Assembly: GCA_044356825.1 (NCBI GenBank)
Contig: JBIKVM010000095.1
Coordinates: 1-10,513, forward strand
Source: JAUREX01 sp044356825
Lineage (GTDB): Bacteria; Pseudomonadota; Alphaproteobacteria; Rhodobacterales; Rhodobacteraceae
Direction: 5' to 3'
Length of the DNA: 10,513 nucleotides
This document shows positions 1-6,618 of the stretch, piece after piece. Both the position numbers and the translations under genes were made by a program. Positions within the stretch are counted from its first letter, which is position 1; each line of letters opens with the position of its first letter. The notes below the pieces were generated by a model that had not been told where the DNA came from, made no database searches, and was given only the letters and a program-made list of their open reading frames with translations.

Positions 1-9
1 GGTCTGCGG

Positions 10-972
10 TTACTGCCCGATCCAGCCCTTCCAGCGGCCCTCGTTCGCGGCCATCCAGGCGCCGACGACCTCCTCGATCGACTTGCCGTTGAGGTCGACC
101 TCGGTGATCATCGCCCCCATCTCGGCATTGTCGATGCTGAAGGCGCCGATGGCCTTGTGGGCGGTCGGCCAGGTGTCCTTGACGCCCGCCCAGCCGGCCT
201 TCCAGATCTCGCCGAAGGGCTTGCCGCAATCATGCGTGGCCGAGGTATTCGACCCCCAGGCGGGGTCGGTGTAGCATTCGGCGGTGTATTCGGGGAATTC
301 GACCCATTCGCCCTCATATTTCGCGGGCGCCCAGTGCGGGGCGTAGATCCAGAGCAGGACGGGCGCCTGCCGCTGATAGGCGCTCTCGAGTTCCGCGAAG
401 AGGGCGGCGTCGGTACCCGCGTGGATCACCTCGAAGGGCAGGTCGAGCGCCGCCACGCGCTCCTCGTCGAAGCCGCCCCAGGTGACGGGGCCGCCGAGAT
501 AGCGGCCCTTGGGCGCGGTCTCGGCCGTGGCGAAGGCCTCGGCGCAGGCAGGATCCTTCAGCGCCTCCCAGTTGGGCAGGCCGGGGCATTTCTCCTTCAT
601 GTAGAGCGGATACCACCACTCTTCCTTGGCCTTCATGCCGGTCGGGCCGAAGACCTCGACCTTGCCGGTCGCGGTCGCGGCGTCCATCGCCTCGCGGCCC
701 GTCGTCTCCCAGATCTCCATCGCGACGTGCAGATCGCCCGTCTCGAGCCCCGCGAACTGCGCGAGATAGTCGGCCTGGACATATTCGACGTTCAGCCCAG
801 CCTGCTTGAGCACCTCGCCCATGAGCTGCGTGGTGATGAGCTGGCCCGTCCAGTCGTGCAGCGTGAGCTTGATCGGATCGGTCGAATCCGCGGCCGCGAG
901 GGGCAGGGCCCCGGCCGCAGTCATGAATCCTGCAAGGCTTAGGGCCGCAAGGCGGTGCTGTCGTGGTGTCAT
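10..972 (-). CDS. ABC transporter periplasmic substrate-binding protein, glycine betaine/proline (OpuAC/ProX) type
   Basis: Probable periplasmic receptor of an osmoprotectant-type ABC importer that hands a quaternary-amine or amino-acid-like ligand to a membrane permease. The 320-residue product has a Sec signal peptide: basic MTPRQHR, a hydrophobic stretch to about residue 25, and likely cleavage after A27 or A28. An OpuAC-type domain fills residues 32-315. It is rich in tryptophan (W41, W88, W119, W120, W165, W208, W214), as expected where aromatic residues cage the ligand. Four cysteines fall in two local pairs (C129/C143 and C233/C249), plausible periplasmic disulfides. I chose the ATG at 972 because AGGGAG lies 7 bases upstream and the signal peptide starts there; the frame stays open to 1092, but no upstream ATG has a convincing ribosome site. 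No permease or ATPase is visible; they could lie to the left. The ligand (betaine, proline, choline or other) cannot be told from sequence alone. Confidence 0.85.
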   Translation of the reverse strand: MTPRQHRLAALSLAGFMTAAGALPLAAADSTDPIKLTLHDWTGQLITTQLMGEVLKQAGLNVEYVQADYLAQFAGLETGDLHVAMEIWETTGREAMDAATATGKVEVFGPTGMKAKEEWWYPLYMKEKCPGLPNWEALKDPACAEAFATAETAPKGRYLGGPVTWGGFDEERVAALDLPFEVIHAGTDAALFAELESAYQRQAPVLLWIYAPHWAPAKYEGEWVEFPEYTAECYTDPAWGSNTSATHDCGKPFGEIWKAGWAGVKDTWPTAHKAIGAFSIDNAEMGAMITEVDLNGKSIEEVVGAWMAANEGRWKGWIGQ

Positions 973-1043
973 GTGCGTCTCCCTGTCGTTTTGTGCAAGC
1001 GTCATGTCCGCGCCGGTGCGTTGCGGCGCGAGAACTGGGAGCA

Positions 1044-1073
1044 AGGTTGCGGTCGGGCGGCCGGGCCTGTCAA
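1044..1073 (-). promoter_or_regulatory. Candidate -35 element/promoter of the betaine-type binding protein gene
   Basis: A perfect TTGACA lies on the minus strand at 1073-1068. No good -10 follows: at 17-18 bases the candidates are GCAACC or CAACCT, which match TATAAT poorly. It sits about 95 bases upstream of the chosen start in a 162-base spacer. The spacer also holds a direct repeat of GTGCCGCAG (1095-1103 and 1108-1116, plus strand). The weak -10 would suit an activator-dependent or osmotically controlled promoter, but that is inference. Confidence 0.3.
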
Positions 1074-1134
1074 TCGGGTTTGTGCAGCCCACCGGTGCCG
1101 CAGCCCCGTGCCGCAGGCCGACTGTGCCGGATGC

Positions 1135-1305
1135 TCAGCGCCAGAGGCGGCGGGTGATGCGCTGGATCTGCTCCATCCGCCGGGTGGCCTCGCCCGCCTG
1201 CCGTCCGGCCGGCCCGCTGCCTGCACTGCGCGCAAGCCAGCGCCGGATCCACGCCACCCCACCCAGGCGGACGAACAGCCGCAGCATATCCTCGATCTTC
1301 ATCAT
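1135..1305 (-). CDS. Small basic protein of unknown function, 56 aa
   Basis: I do not recognise a named family. The 56 residues begin MMKIEDMLRLFVRLGG and end RITRRLWR. The N-terminal half (residues 7-24) is hydrophobic/amphipathic with interspersed arginines, the middle is Gly/Ala-rich, and the C-terminal 20 residues are strongly basic and probably helical. This suggests a small membrane-surface or nucleic-acid-associated peptide, but no function can be assigned. Evidence for a real gene is good: a strong GAGGAGGG ribosome site (1316-1309), two consecutive ATGs (1305 or 1302; the second has the better 7-base spacing from AGGAGG), and its own promoter-like sequence upstream. It lies 59 bases after the scpB stop. 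I recall tatABC often following scpB in Rhodobacter relatives; this gene takes that place here and does not resemble TatA or TatB. Confidence 0.7.
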   Translation of the reverse strand: MMKIEDMLRLFVRLGGVAWIRRWLARSAGSGPAGRQAGEATRRMEQIQRITRRLWR

Positions 1306-1326
1306 GCGCCCTCCTCAATCCCGGAT

Positions 1327-1342
1327 GCCGCCCCGAGGCGGC
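1327..1342 (-). other. GC hairpin in the predicted leader of the 56-aa gene
   Basis: A perfect 6-base-pair stem, GCCGCC-TCGG-GGCGGC, lies between scpB and the small gene. It is inside the predicted transcript leader, about 11 bases upstream of the ribosome site. No T-tract follows, so it is not a standard intrinsic terminator. It could stabilise the 3' end of the scpB message or act as a leader stem. Confidence 0.45.
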
Positions 1343-1352
1343 CAATGGCGCA

Positions 1353-1381
1353 GATATAGCGGGCTCAGGGCTCGGTGTCGA
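1353..1381 (-). promoter_or_regulatory. Candidate sigma-70-type promoter of the 56-aa gene
   Basis: On the minus strand TCGACA (1381-1376, 5 of 6 matches to TTGACA) is followed after exactly 17 bases by TATATC (1358-1353, 4 of 6 matches to TATAAT). The -35 lies in the last codons of scpB and the -10 just after its stop. Transcription would start near 1346, giving a leader of about 40 bases. This is among the best promoter matches in the window and suggests the small gene can be expressed apart from the argS-scpB operon. Confidence 0.5.
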
Positions 1382-2024
1382 AGAGGTCGGCCTGATCGTC
1401 GTGCGCCGCATCATCCGGGTCGGGGCCATCGCCGGAGCCCGAGCCCGAGATACCGGGCATGGGTCGGGTATCGAGAAGCCCCGCCGCACGAAGATCGGCA
1501 AGCCCCGGCAGGTCGCGCGCCGAAGCGAGCCCGAAGTGGTCGAGGAAGGCGGGCGTGACGACGAAGGTCACGGGCCGGCCGGGCGACATGCGGCGCCGGC
1601 CGAGGCGGATCCAGTCGAGCTCGAGCAGCTGATCGAGGGTGCCGCGGCTCAGCGCGACGCCGCGGATCTCCTCGATCTCGGCGCGGGTGACGGGCTGGTG
1701 ATAGGCGATGATCGCGAGCGTCTCGATGGCCGCGCGCGAGAGCTTGCGCGTCTCGACGACCTCGCGCTGCATCAGGTGGCCTAGGTCGGGCGCGGTGCGA
1801 AAGGCCCACGCCTCGCCCAGCCGCATCAGGACGACCCCGCGCCCCTCATACCTGCGCGCAAGCGCCGCGAGCGCCTCGGGCACGTCGCAGCCGCGCGGCA
1901 TCCGCTCGGCGAGTTGGGCCGTGCCGAGCGGTTCGGCCGAGGCGAAGAGGATCGCCTCCACCATCCGCTCCTGCTCGGCAAGGTCGGGGATGCGAAAGAG
2001 ATCGGGCTCTGCCGGGTCGATCAT
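1365..2024 (-). CDS. scpB: Segregation and condensation protein B (SMC complex subunit)
   Basis: ScpB is a dimeric winged-helix (kite) protein that binds the kleisin ScpA and, with SMC, forms the ring that organises and segregates the chromosome. The 219-residue product has the family layout: first winged helix at about 14-80 (AEQERMVEAILFASAEPL near its start) and second at about 93-170. The second carries the diagnostic RKLSRAAIETLAIIAYHQP segment (93-111) and GRRRMSPGRP (142-151). A Gly/Asp-rich acidic tail (190-219) is probably disordered. The ATG at 2024 overlaps the scpA stop as ATGA. It is preferred over the longer open frame because family homology begins there. I see no good ribosome site, so translation is probably coupled to scpA. 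Identity is secure. Confidence 0.95.
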   Translation of the reverse strand: MIDPAEPDLFRIPDLAEQERMVEAILFASAEPLGTAQLAERMPRGCDVPEALAALARRYEGRGVVLMRLGEAWAFRTAPDLGHLMQREVVETRKLSRAAIETLAIIAYHQPVTRAEIEEIRGVALSRGTLDQLLELDWIRLGRRRMSPGRPVTFVVTPAFLDHFGLASARDLPGLADLRAAGLLDTRPMPGISGSGSGDGPDPDDAAHDDQADLFDTEP

Positions 2025-2815
2025 CGCGGTGTGCCCGGTCCGATCTCGATCGGCGCAAAGGGTGCGGATTGGCGCAGGCCAAGGCGGCCCTGTCGCGCAA
2101 GTTCGAGGGCGGCGGCGAAATGCGCGGCCGTGGCCGAGCGGCGGCGGCGCGGATCGCCGCGCCATTCCTCGGGCAGGAAATCCTCGAGCCGCGCCCAGCC
2201 GATCTGCGTGCCGAGAACCGCCCGCATCCGCTCGAGCGCGCTTTCCATCGTGCAGACGTCGCGCCGGTCAAAGGCATAGGGCCGGAAGGCGTCGCGGCTG
2301 CGCACCCGCGCATAGCCCTGCATGAGGTCGAGCAGGCTCGCGCTCCAGCGCACGGTACGGTGCTGCGCGAGAGGTTCGGGGATGCCGCGGGCAAAGATGT
2401 CGCGACCGCGCCGGTTGCGCGCCATGAGGTCGGCGGCCGCCTGCCGCATGGCCGCGAGGCGTTCAAGCTGAAAGGCCAGATGGGCGGCCATCTCGTCGTT
2501 CGAGGGGCCCTCGTCGGCGGGGTCGGGCGGCAGCAGGAGCCGCGACTTGAGATAGGCCAGCCACGCCGCCATCACGAGGTAATCGGCTGCAAGTTCGATC
2601 CTGAGCGCGCGGATCCCCTCGATGAAGGCCAGATACTGCTCGGCCAGCGCGAGGATCGACAGCCGCCGCAAATCCACCTTCTGCGTGCGCGCGAGATTGA
2701 GAAGGAGGTCGAGCGGGCCCTCGAAGCCCTCGATATCGACAACCAGTGCCTCGGTGCCGCCGCGTGGGGCCTCGCGCGCGATGTCGACCAGATCGCGCGC
2801 GTCCGGCTCAGCCAT
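2021..2815 (-). CDS. scpA: Segregation and condensation protein A (kleisin of the SMC complex)
   Basis: ScpA is the kleisin that bridges the two SMC heads and recruits ScpB. In this 264-residue protein the N-terminal kleisin signature is clear: FEGPLDLLLNLA at 31-42 and VDLRRLSILALAEQYL at 47-62. The SMC-neck-binding helices include YLVMAAWLAYLKSRLLLP (79-96), a central linker binds ScpB, and a C-terminal winged helix covers about 190-262. Length is normal. The start at 2815 gives an 8-base overlap with the end of nagZ. The region just upstream has little Shine-Dalgarno character, so translation is likely coupled to nagZ. The longer open frame upstream is nagZ read out of frame and lacks kleisin features. 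Confidence 0.95.
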   Translation of the reverse strand: MAEPDARDLVDIAREAPRGGTEALVVDIEGFEGPLDLLLNLARTQKVDLRRLSILALAEQYLAFIEGIRALRIELAADYLVMAAWLAYLKSRLLLPPDPADEGPSNDEMAAHLAFQLERLAAMRQAAADLMARNRRGRDIFARGIPEPLAQHRTVRWSASLLDLMQGYARVRSRDAFRPYAFDRRDVCTMESALERMRAVLGTQIGWARLEDFLPEEWRGDPRRRRSATAAHFAAALELARQGRLGLRQSAPFAPIEIGPGTPR

Positions 2816-3806
2816 GTCCGATCGCGTCGAGTTCGCGCAACGCCTCCGCGGCATCGAACGGGGCAGGGGGCCGCCGCGCTGCGATGGCACGCCCGGCGCG
2901 CATCCGCGCATCGGGCCCGAGCCTGCCCGCCGCGTCGACGACCGCCTCCATCTCGGGCAGCCTGCCGTTGCAGTGGAGCACCAGATCGCACCCCGCCGCA
3001 AGCGACCGCCGTGCAAGAGCACCCAGATCGCCCTGCAGCGCCGCCATCGAGAGATCGTCGGACATCACGAGACCGTCAAAGCCGATAAGGGTGCGGATCA
3101 GACCGATGATGGACGGGGAGAGCGTCGCGGGCAAGTCCGGATCGAGCGCCAAATAGCGCACATGCGCCGTCATCGCGAGGGGCATGTCAGCAAGCGCCCG
3201 GAAGGGCGCGAAATCCAAGGCCTCGAGGTCTCGGGCCGAGGCATCGACGACCGGCAGCGCAAGGTGGCTGTCGGCAATCGCGCGGCCATGACCCGGGATG
3301 TGCTTGAGCACAGGCAGGACGCCCCCTTCGAGAAGGCCCTGAGCAGCACCGCGCGCAATCGCCGCGACCCGTGCCGCGTCATCGGCAAGGCAGCGGTTAC
3401 GCAAGAACGGATGCGTTGCGGGCATCGCAACGTCGCAGGTCGGCGCACAGTTGCCATCGATTCCGAGGGCGCGCAGTTCTTCGGCAATCAGCCTGTAGCG
3501 CAGCCAGAACGCGCGCGGCGCAGCGGCGCCGGTCGCCTGCGCGTGATCGAGCGGTGGCAGCCACGCACGCCACTGCGGCGGCCCGAGTCGCGCGACGCGC
3601 CCGCCTTCCTGATCGATGAAGATCGGCGCGTCACGGCCGACGCTTTCGCGCAGATCCGCCGTAAGCGCCCGGATCTGGTCGGGATCGGCGACATTGCGGG
3701 CAAAGAGGATGAAGCCCCACGGGTCGGCATCACGGAAGAATGCCGCCTCTCGGGCGTCCAGGACGGGGCCGGCACAGCCGAGGATCGTGGCGCCGGTGGC
3801 TCTCAT
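2808..3806 (-). CDS. nagZ: Beta-N-acetylhexosaminidase, glycoside hydrolase family 3 (NagZ)
   Basis: NagZ removes N-acetylglucosamine from GlcNAc-1,6-anhydro-muropeptides in the cytoplasm during peptidoglycan recycling, making the anhydroMurNAc-peptides that in some bacteria signal beta-lactamase induction. The 332-residue protein is a single GH3 barrel of normal NagZ length with no signal peptide. Visible motifs are FIDQEGGRV (63-71), KHIPGHG (168-174) followed by DSH (179-181) supplying the Asp-His acid/base dyad, and VMSDDLSM (247-254), whose D250 is the expected nucleophile. All key residues are present. The ATG at 3806 overlaps the preceding SPOR gene stop as ATGA, and the C-terminus overlaps scpA by 8 bases. 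It is the wall-recycling enzyme inside an otherwise division/segregation operon. Confidence 0.94.
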   Translation of the reverse strand: MRATGATILGCAGPVLDAREAAFFRDADPWGFILFARNVADPDQIRALTADLRESVGRDAPIFIDQEGGRVARLGPPQWRAWLPPLDHAQATGAAAPRAFWLRYRLIAEELRALGIDGNCAPTCDVAMPATHPFLRNRCLADDAARVAAIARGAAQGLLEGGVLPVLKHIPGHGRAIADSHLALPVVDASARDLEALDFAPFRALADMPLAMTAHVRYLALDPDLPATLSPSIIGLIRTLIGFDGLVMSDDLSMAALQGDLGALARRSLAAGCDLVLHCNGRLPEMEAVVDAAGRLGPDARMRAGRAIAARRPPAPFDAAEALRELDAIGHG

Positions 3807-4729
3807 CTGTGGATGACCGGGATGCAGCTTTGCGTCTCGGTCGCGACCACGGCGCAGAAGCGACGGGCGTCCTCTTCGCTCGCGAACCCCGCAACCCTGA
3901 GGCGATAGAAGATCCGCCCGCCGTCATCGACAGGCTGAATCACCCGAGACTTGTCGGCAATCAGCGCACCGGCCCGTACCGCCACCCCGTCCCAGCCGCC
4001 GCGCGCCGAGGCGATGTCGTCATAGCGTCCGATCTGCACGAGGCGCGTGCCGGGCACGAGGCTTGCCGGATCGATCTCGGTTGGGACCGCGACGGGGCCA
4101 AGCGAGGCCATGACGCTCGCGAGCGCGGCCGCGACCGGATCATCGCCCGAGACGGGCGCCTCGACTGCGACGGTCGGGTCGGGTGCGCCGCGCAGCCCGG
4201 CAGGGCGGGGAGGCGGAGCGAAGGGCAGCGGGGCGGCCGACGGGGTGTCCTCGGTGGCGGTGACGGATGCCGCCACTTCGGGCGCAACCGGCTTCAGCGC
4301 GGCAAGCGGCTCGGCAAGGACGCTCTCCTCGGCCTCGATCGCGACCGGTTCGGCAAGGGCATCCGCAGACTGCGTCCCAAGACCGGGCGCATCCTCGGGC
4401 GACAGGCTCAAGGGCGGGGCCGCGAGAACAAGCGCGGTTTCCCCGCTTTGGGCACTCTCGCCACCGGGCACAGCGTTTACGGCCAACCCCGAATAGGGCG
4501 CCTCGTCACCGCCCGGAGTTTCGGGCGCGATGCGCATGGGAGTTTCGAGCGCGCGGATCACGGGCACGTCAGAGACGTCGCGCACCGCGATACGATAGCC
4601 CCATGTCGCCGCACCTCCCAGGAGCAGAACGGTTGTCGCCGCGGCCCCGTAGCTTACAAGGCGTGAAAACGGCGCCGACCCGGGCGCCAGCCGCGGGAAG
4701 CGGAAATCCTCGAATGGTGCGTCTGCCAT
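3803..4729 (-). CDS. SPOR-domain inner-membrane protein
   Basis: A bitopic membrane protein probably recruited to the division septum by binding denuded peptidoglycan glycan strands through its SPOR domain. The 308 residues comprise a short cytoplasmic N-terminus (1-25), one transmembrane segment (about 27-46, AAATTVLLLGGAATWGY), and a long Pro/Ala/Glu-rich spacer (about 52-220) of the kind that lets such proteins reach the wall. A C-terminal SPOR domain (about 226-305) starts RLVQIGRYDD and contains FYRLRVAGFASEEDARRFCA. C292 and C302 could form a disulfide in the periplasm. Start chosen at 4729, with a GGAG about 8 bases upstream. It follows argS after 93 bases and is translationally coupled to nagZ. 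The family is clear; the partner and exact role are not. Confidence 0.85.
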   Translation of the reverse strand: MADAPFEDFRFPRLAPGSAPFSRLVSYGAAATTVLLLGGAATWGYRIAVRDVSDVPVIRALETPMRIAPETPGGDEAPYSGLAVNAVPGGESAQSGETALVLAAPPLSLSPEDAPGLGTQSADALAEPVAIEAEESVLAEPLAALKPVAPEVAASVTATEDTPSAAPLPFAPPPRPAGLRGAPDPTVAVEAPVSGDDPVAAALASVMASLGPVAVPTEIDPASLVPGTRLVQIGRYDDIASARGGWDGVAVRAGALIADKSRVIQPVDDGGRIFYRLRVAGFASEEDARRFCAVVATETQSCIPVIHR

Positions 4730-4764
4730 GCCTGCTCCGATGACGCCGCCATGGCCCTCGGGCC

Positions 4765-4803
4765 CGACGGGTGCGCTGGGATCGAACCTGCCTCATCCCG
4801 TCG
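4765..4803 (-). other. Stem-loop with tRNA T-arm-like core between argS and the SPOR gene
   Basis: On the minus strand CGACGGG and CCCGTCG (plus strand 4797-4803 and 4765-4771) form a 7-base-pair stem around a 25-base loop. Within the loop GCAGG-TTCGATC-CCAGC (plus 4791-4775) has the form of a tRNA T-arm with the canonical TTCGATC loop and one A-A mismatch in the stem. No matching acceptor strand, CCA or anticodon arm is present, so it is not a complete tRNA. It could be an mRNA structure or processing site, or a tRNA fragment. No T-tract, hence not a standard terminator. Confidence 0.4.
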
Positions 4804-4822
4804 CGGTGCGCCTTGTTTCGGA

Positions 4823-6553
4823 TCAGCGCATTTCGTCGACGGGCCTCACGCCAAGAATACCAAGGCCTGCGGAAATGACAACGGCTGTTGCCTGAACGAG
4901 CGCGACTTTCGCAGCAGTGGCGGCCGGATCCTCGGGCTGGACGAAGCGCAGCGCCGGGTCGTCGGTGCCGCGGTTCCACAGCGCGTGGAATTCGGCCGCG
5001 AGGTCACCGAGAAAAAAGACGATCCGGTGGGGTTCGTTGGTCCGCGCGGCCTGCTCGACCTGCCGGGGCCAGTGGCCGAGCAGCCGCGCCAACGCAAGTT
5101 CCGCCGGATGCGTCAGCCGTCCCAGATCGCTCGCCGCGCCTGCGATCCCCGCGGCCTCGGCCTTGCGGATGACCGAGCGCGCGCGCGCATGGGCATACTG
5201 GACGTAGAAGACGGGATTGTCCTTCGACTGCTCGAGCGCCTTGTCGAAGTCGAAATCGAGGGCGACATCGTTCTTGCGCGTGAGCATCATGAAGCGGGTG
5301 ACATCCGCGCCCACCTGCTCGACCACGTCGCGCAGCGTGACGAATGTGCCCGCCCGCTTCGACATCTTGAAGGGCTCGCCGTCCTTCCAGAGCTTCACGA
5401 GCTGGATGAGCTTGACATCGAGCGCCACGCGTTCGTCCGAGAGCGCGCCGACCACGGCCTTCAGCCGCTTGACATAGCCGCCATGGTCGGCACCGAGCAC
5501 ATCGATCAGGAGATCGAAGCCCCGCGTCACCTTGTCGAAGTGATAGGCGATGTCGGGGGCGAAATAGGTCCAGCTTCCGTCCGACTTCATCACCGGCCGG
5601 TCCACGTCATCGCCGAAGGCGGTGGAGCGGAAGAGGGTCTGGGCGCGCGGCTCCCAATCCTCGGGCGTCTTGCCCTTGGGTGGCTCGAGTACCCCATGAT
5701 AGACGAGGCCGCGCGCGCGCAGGCTCTCGAGCGCGCCTTCGATCCGCCCCGTGCCATAAAGCGAGCGTTCCGAGAAATAGACGTCCATCGTGACGCCGAG
5801 CACCGCGAGATCCTCGCGGATCATCGCCATCATCCGCGCGATGGCGAAATCGCGCACGGTCTCGAGCCAGTCCGATTCGGGCCGTTCGAGCAGGCTCGCG
5901 CCGTAGGCATCCTTCAGCGCCTGTCCGACCTCGATGAGGTAGTCGCCCGGATAGAGGCCGTCGCCGATCGCGGGGGCAAGCCCGTGCGCCTCGCGGTAGC
6001 GTTCATAGGCCGAGCGCGCCAGCACATCGACCTGCGCGCCGCCGTCGTTGATGTAGTATTCGCGCGTCACCTCCCAGCCCGCGAAGGCCAGCAGACGTGC
6101 GAGCGCGTCGCCAAAGACCGCGCCGCGGACATGGCCCACATGCATCGGGCCCGTGGGGTTGGCCGAGACGAACTCGACGTTGACGCGCCGCCCCGCGCCG
6201 AGGTTGGCGCGGCCGTAATCCGCCCCCGCCGACAGGATCGCGCCGATGACGCCCTGCCACACCGCGGGCGCAAGCCGCAGGTTCAGGAACCCCGGCCCCG
6301 CGACCTCGGCCGAGGCGATGCGCCCGTCTGCGGACAACCGCGCCGCCAGCGCCTCGGCGATCGCGCGCGGTTGCATCCCGGCCGGCTTGGCAAGCACCAT
6401 CGCCGCATTCGTCGCCATGTCGCCGTGGCCCGCATCGCGCGGCGGCTCCACCGTGACGGCCGAAAGATCGAGGCCCCCAGGCAGCGCGCCGGCCGCCTGC
6501 ATGTCGGCGAGCGCGGCGAGGACCGCCGCGCGAATGTCGTCGAAAAGGTTCAT
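4823..6553 (-). CDS. argS: Arginyl-tRNA synthetase
   Basis: ArgS charges tRNA-Arg with arginine using ATP in the cytoplasm and is essential. The 576-residue product has normal length and all class Ia features. An N-terminal Add-1 domain (about 1-105) includes PRDAGHGDMATNAAM. The Rossmann fold carries the HIGH-equivalent HVGH at 138-141 within SANPTGPMHVGHVRG. The KMSKS-equivalent is KMSKR at 396-400 (FKMSKRAGTFVTL), and an alpha-helical DALR anticodon-binding domain spans about 450-576. The ATG at 6553 has GGAG 8 bases upstream (6565-6562) and begins the conserved MNLFDDIR; the open frame upstream runs into msrB and is not coding. It is probably the first gene of the argS-SPOR-nagZ-scpAB unit and has its own promoter-like sequence in the 65-base gap after msrB. 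I recall a dGTPase gene commonly preceding argS in relatives; here msrB does. Confidence 0.97.
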   Translation of the reverse strand: MNLFDDIRAAVLAALADMQAAGALPGGLDLSAVTVEPPRDAGHGDMATNAAMVLAKPAGMQPRAIAEALAARLSADGRIASAEVAGPGFLNLRLAPAVWQGVIGAILSAGADYGRANLGAGRRVNVEFVSANPTGPMHVGHVRGAVFGDALARLLAFAGWEVTREYYINDGGAQVDVLARSAYERYREAHGLAPAIGDGLYPGDYLIEVGQALKDAYGASLLERPESDWLETVRDFAIARMMAMIREDLAVLGVTMDVYFSERSLYGTGRIEGALESLRARGLVYHGVLEPPKGKTPEDWEPRAQTLFRSTAFGDDVDRPVMKSDGSWTYFAPDIAYHFDKVTRGFDLLIDVLGADHGGYVKRLKAVVGALSDERVALDVKLIQLVKLWKDGEPFKMSKRAGTFVTLRDVVEQVGADVTRFMMLTRKNDVALDFDFDKALEQSKDNPVFYVQYAHARARSVIRKAEAAGIAGAASDLGRLTHPAELALARLLGHWPRQVEQAARTNEPHRIVFFLGDLAAEFHALWNRGTDDPALRFVQPEDPAATAAKVALVQATAVVISAGLGILGVRPVDEMR

Positions 6554-6577
6554 TTGCTGCGCTCCGCTTCGGCCGCG

Positions 6578-6606
6578 GATGTATCGGGCGGACCCCTTGC
6601 TGTCAA
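6578..6606 (-). promoter_or_regulatory. Candidate sigma-70-type promoter of argS
   Basis: On the minus strand a perfect TTGACA (6606-6601) is followed after 17 bases by TACATC (6583-6578, 3 of 6 to TATAAT). It lies wholly between the msrB stop and the argS start. Transcription would begin near 6571, giving a leader of about 18 bases that includes the GGAG ribosome site. It would let the argS-to-scpB genes be transcribed independently of msrB. Confidence 0.5.
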
Positions 6607-6618
6607 ACCGCGCGCCGG

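Noticed and set aside
157..942. 261-codon plus-strand open frame opposite the betaine-type binding protein
   Set aside because: Gly/Arg-rich composition and no family likeness; the opposite strand encodes a clear secreted binding protein with signal peptide and ribosome site.
973..1092. Longer N-terminus for the betaine-type binding protein (starts at 1092 or 1005)
   Set aside because: It would bury the signal peptide behind 11-40 extra residues, and neither start has a ribosome site as good as AGGGAG before 972.
2622..3908. 428-codon plus-strand open frame opposite nagZ and parts of scpA
   Set aside because: It crosses two gene boundaries, has no domain, and lies opposite genes with intact catalytic motifs.
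4730..4822. A complete tRNA gene after argS
   Set aside because: Only a T-arm-like element is present; no acceptor 5' strand, D arm, anticodon arm or CCA can be matched.
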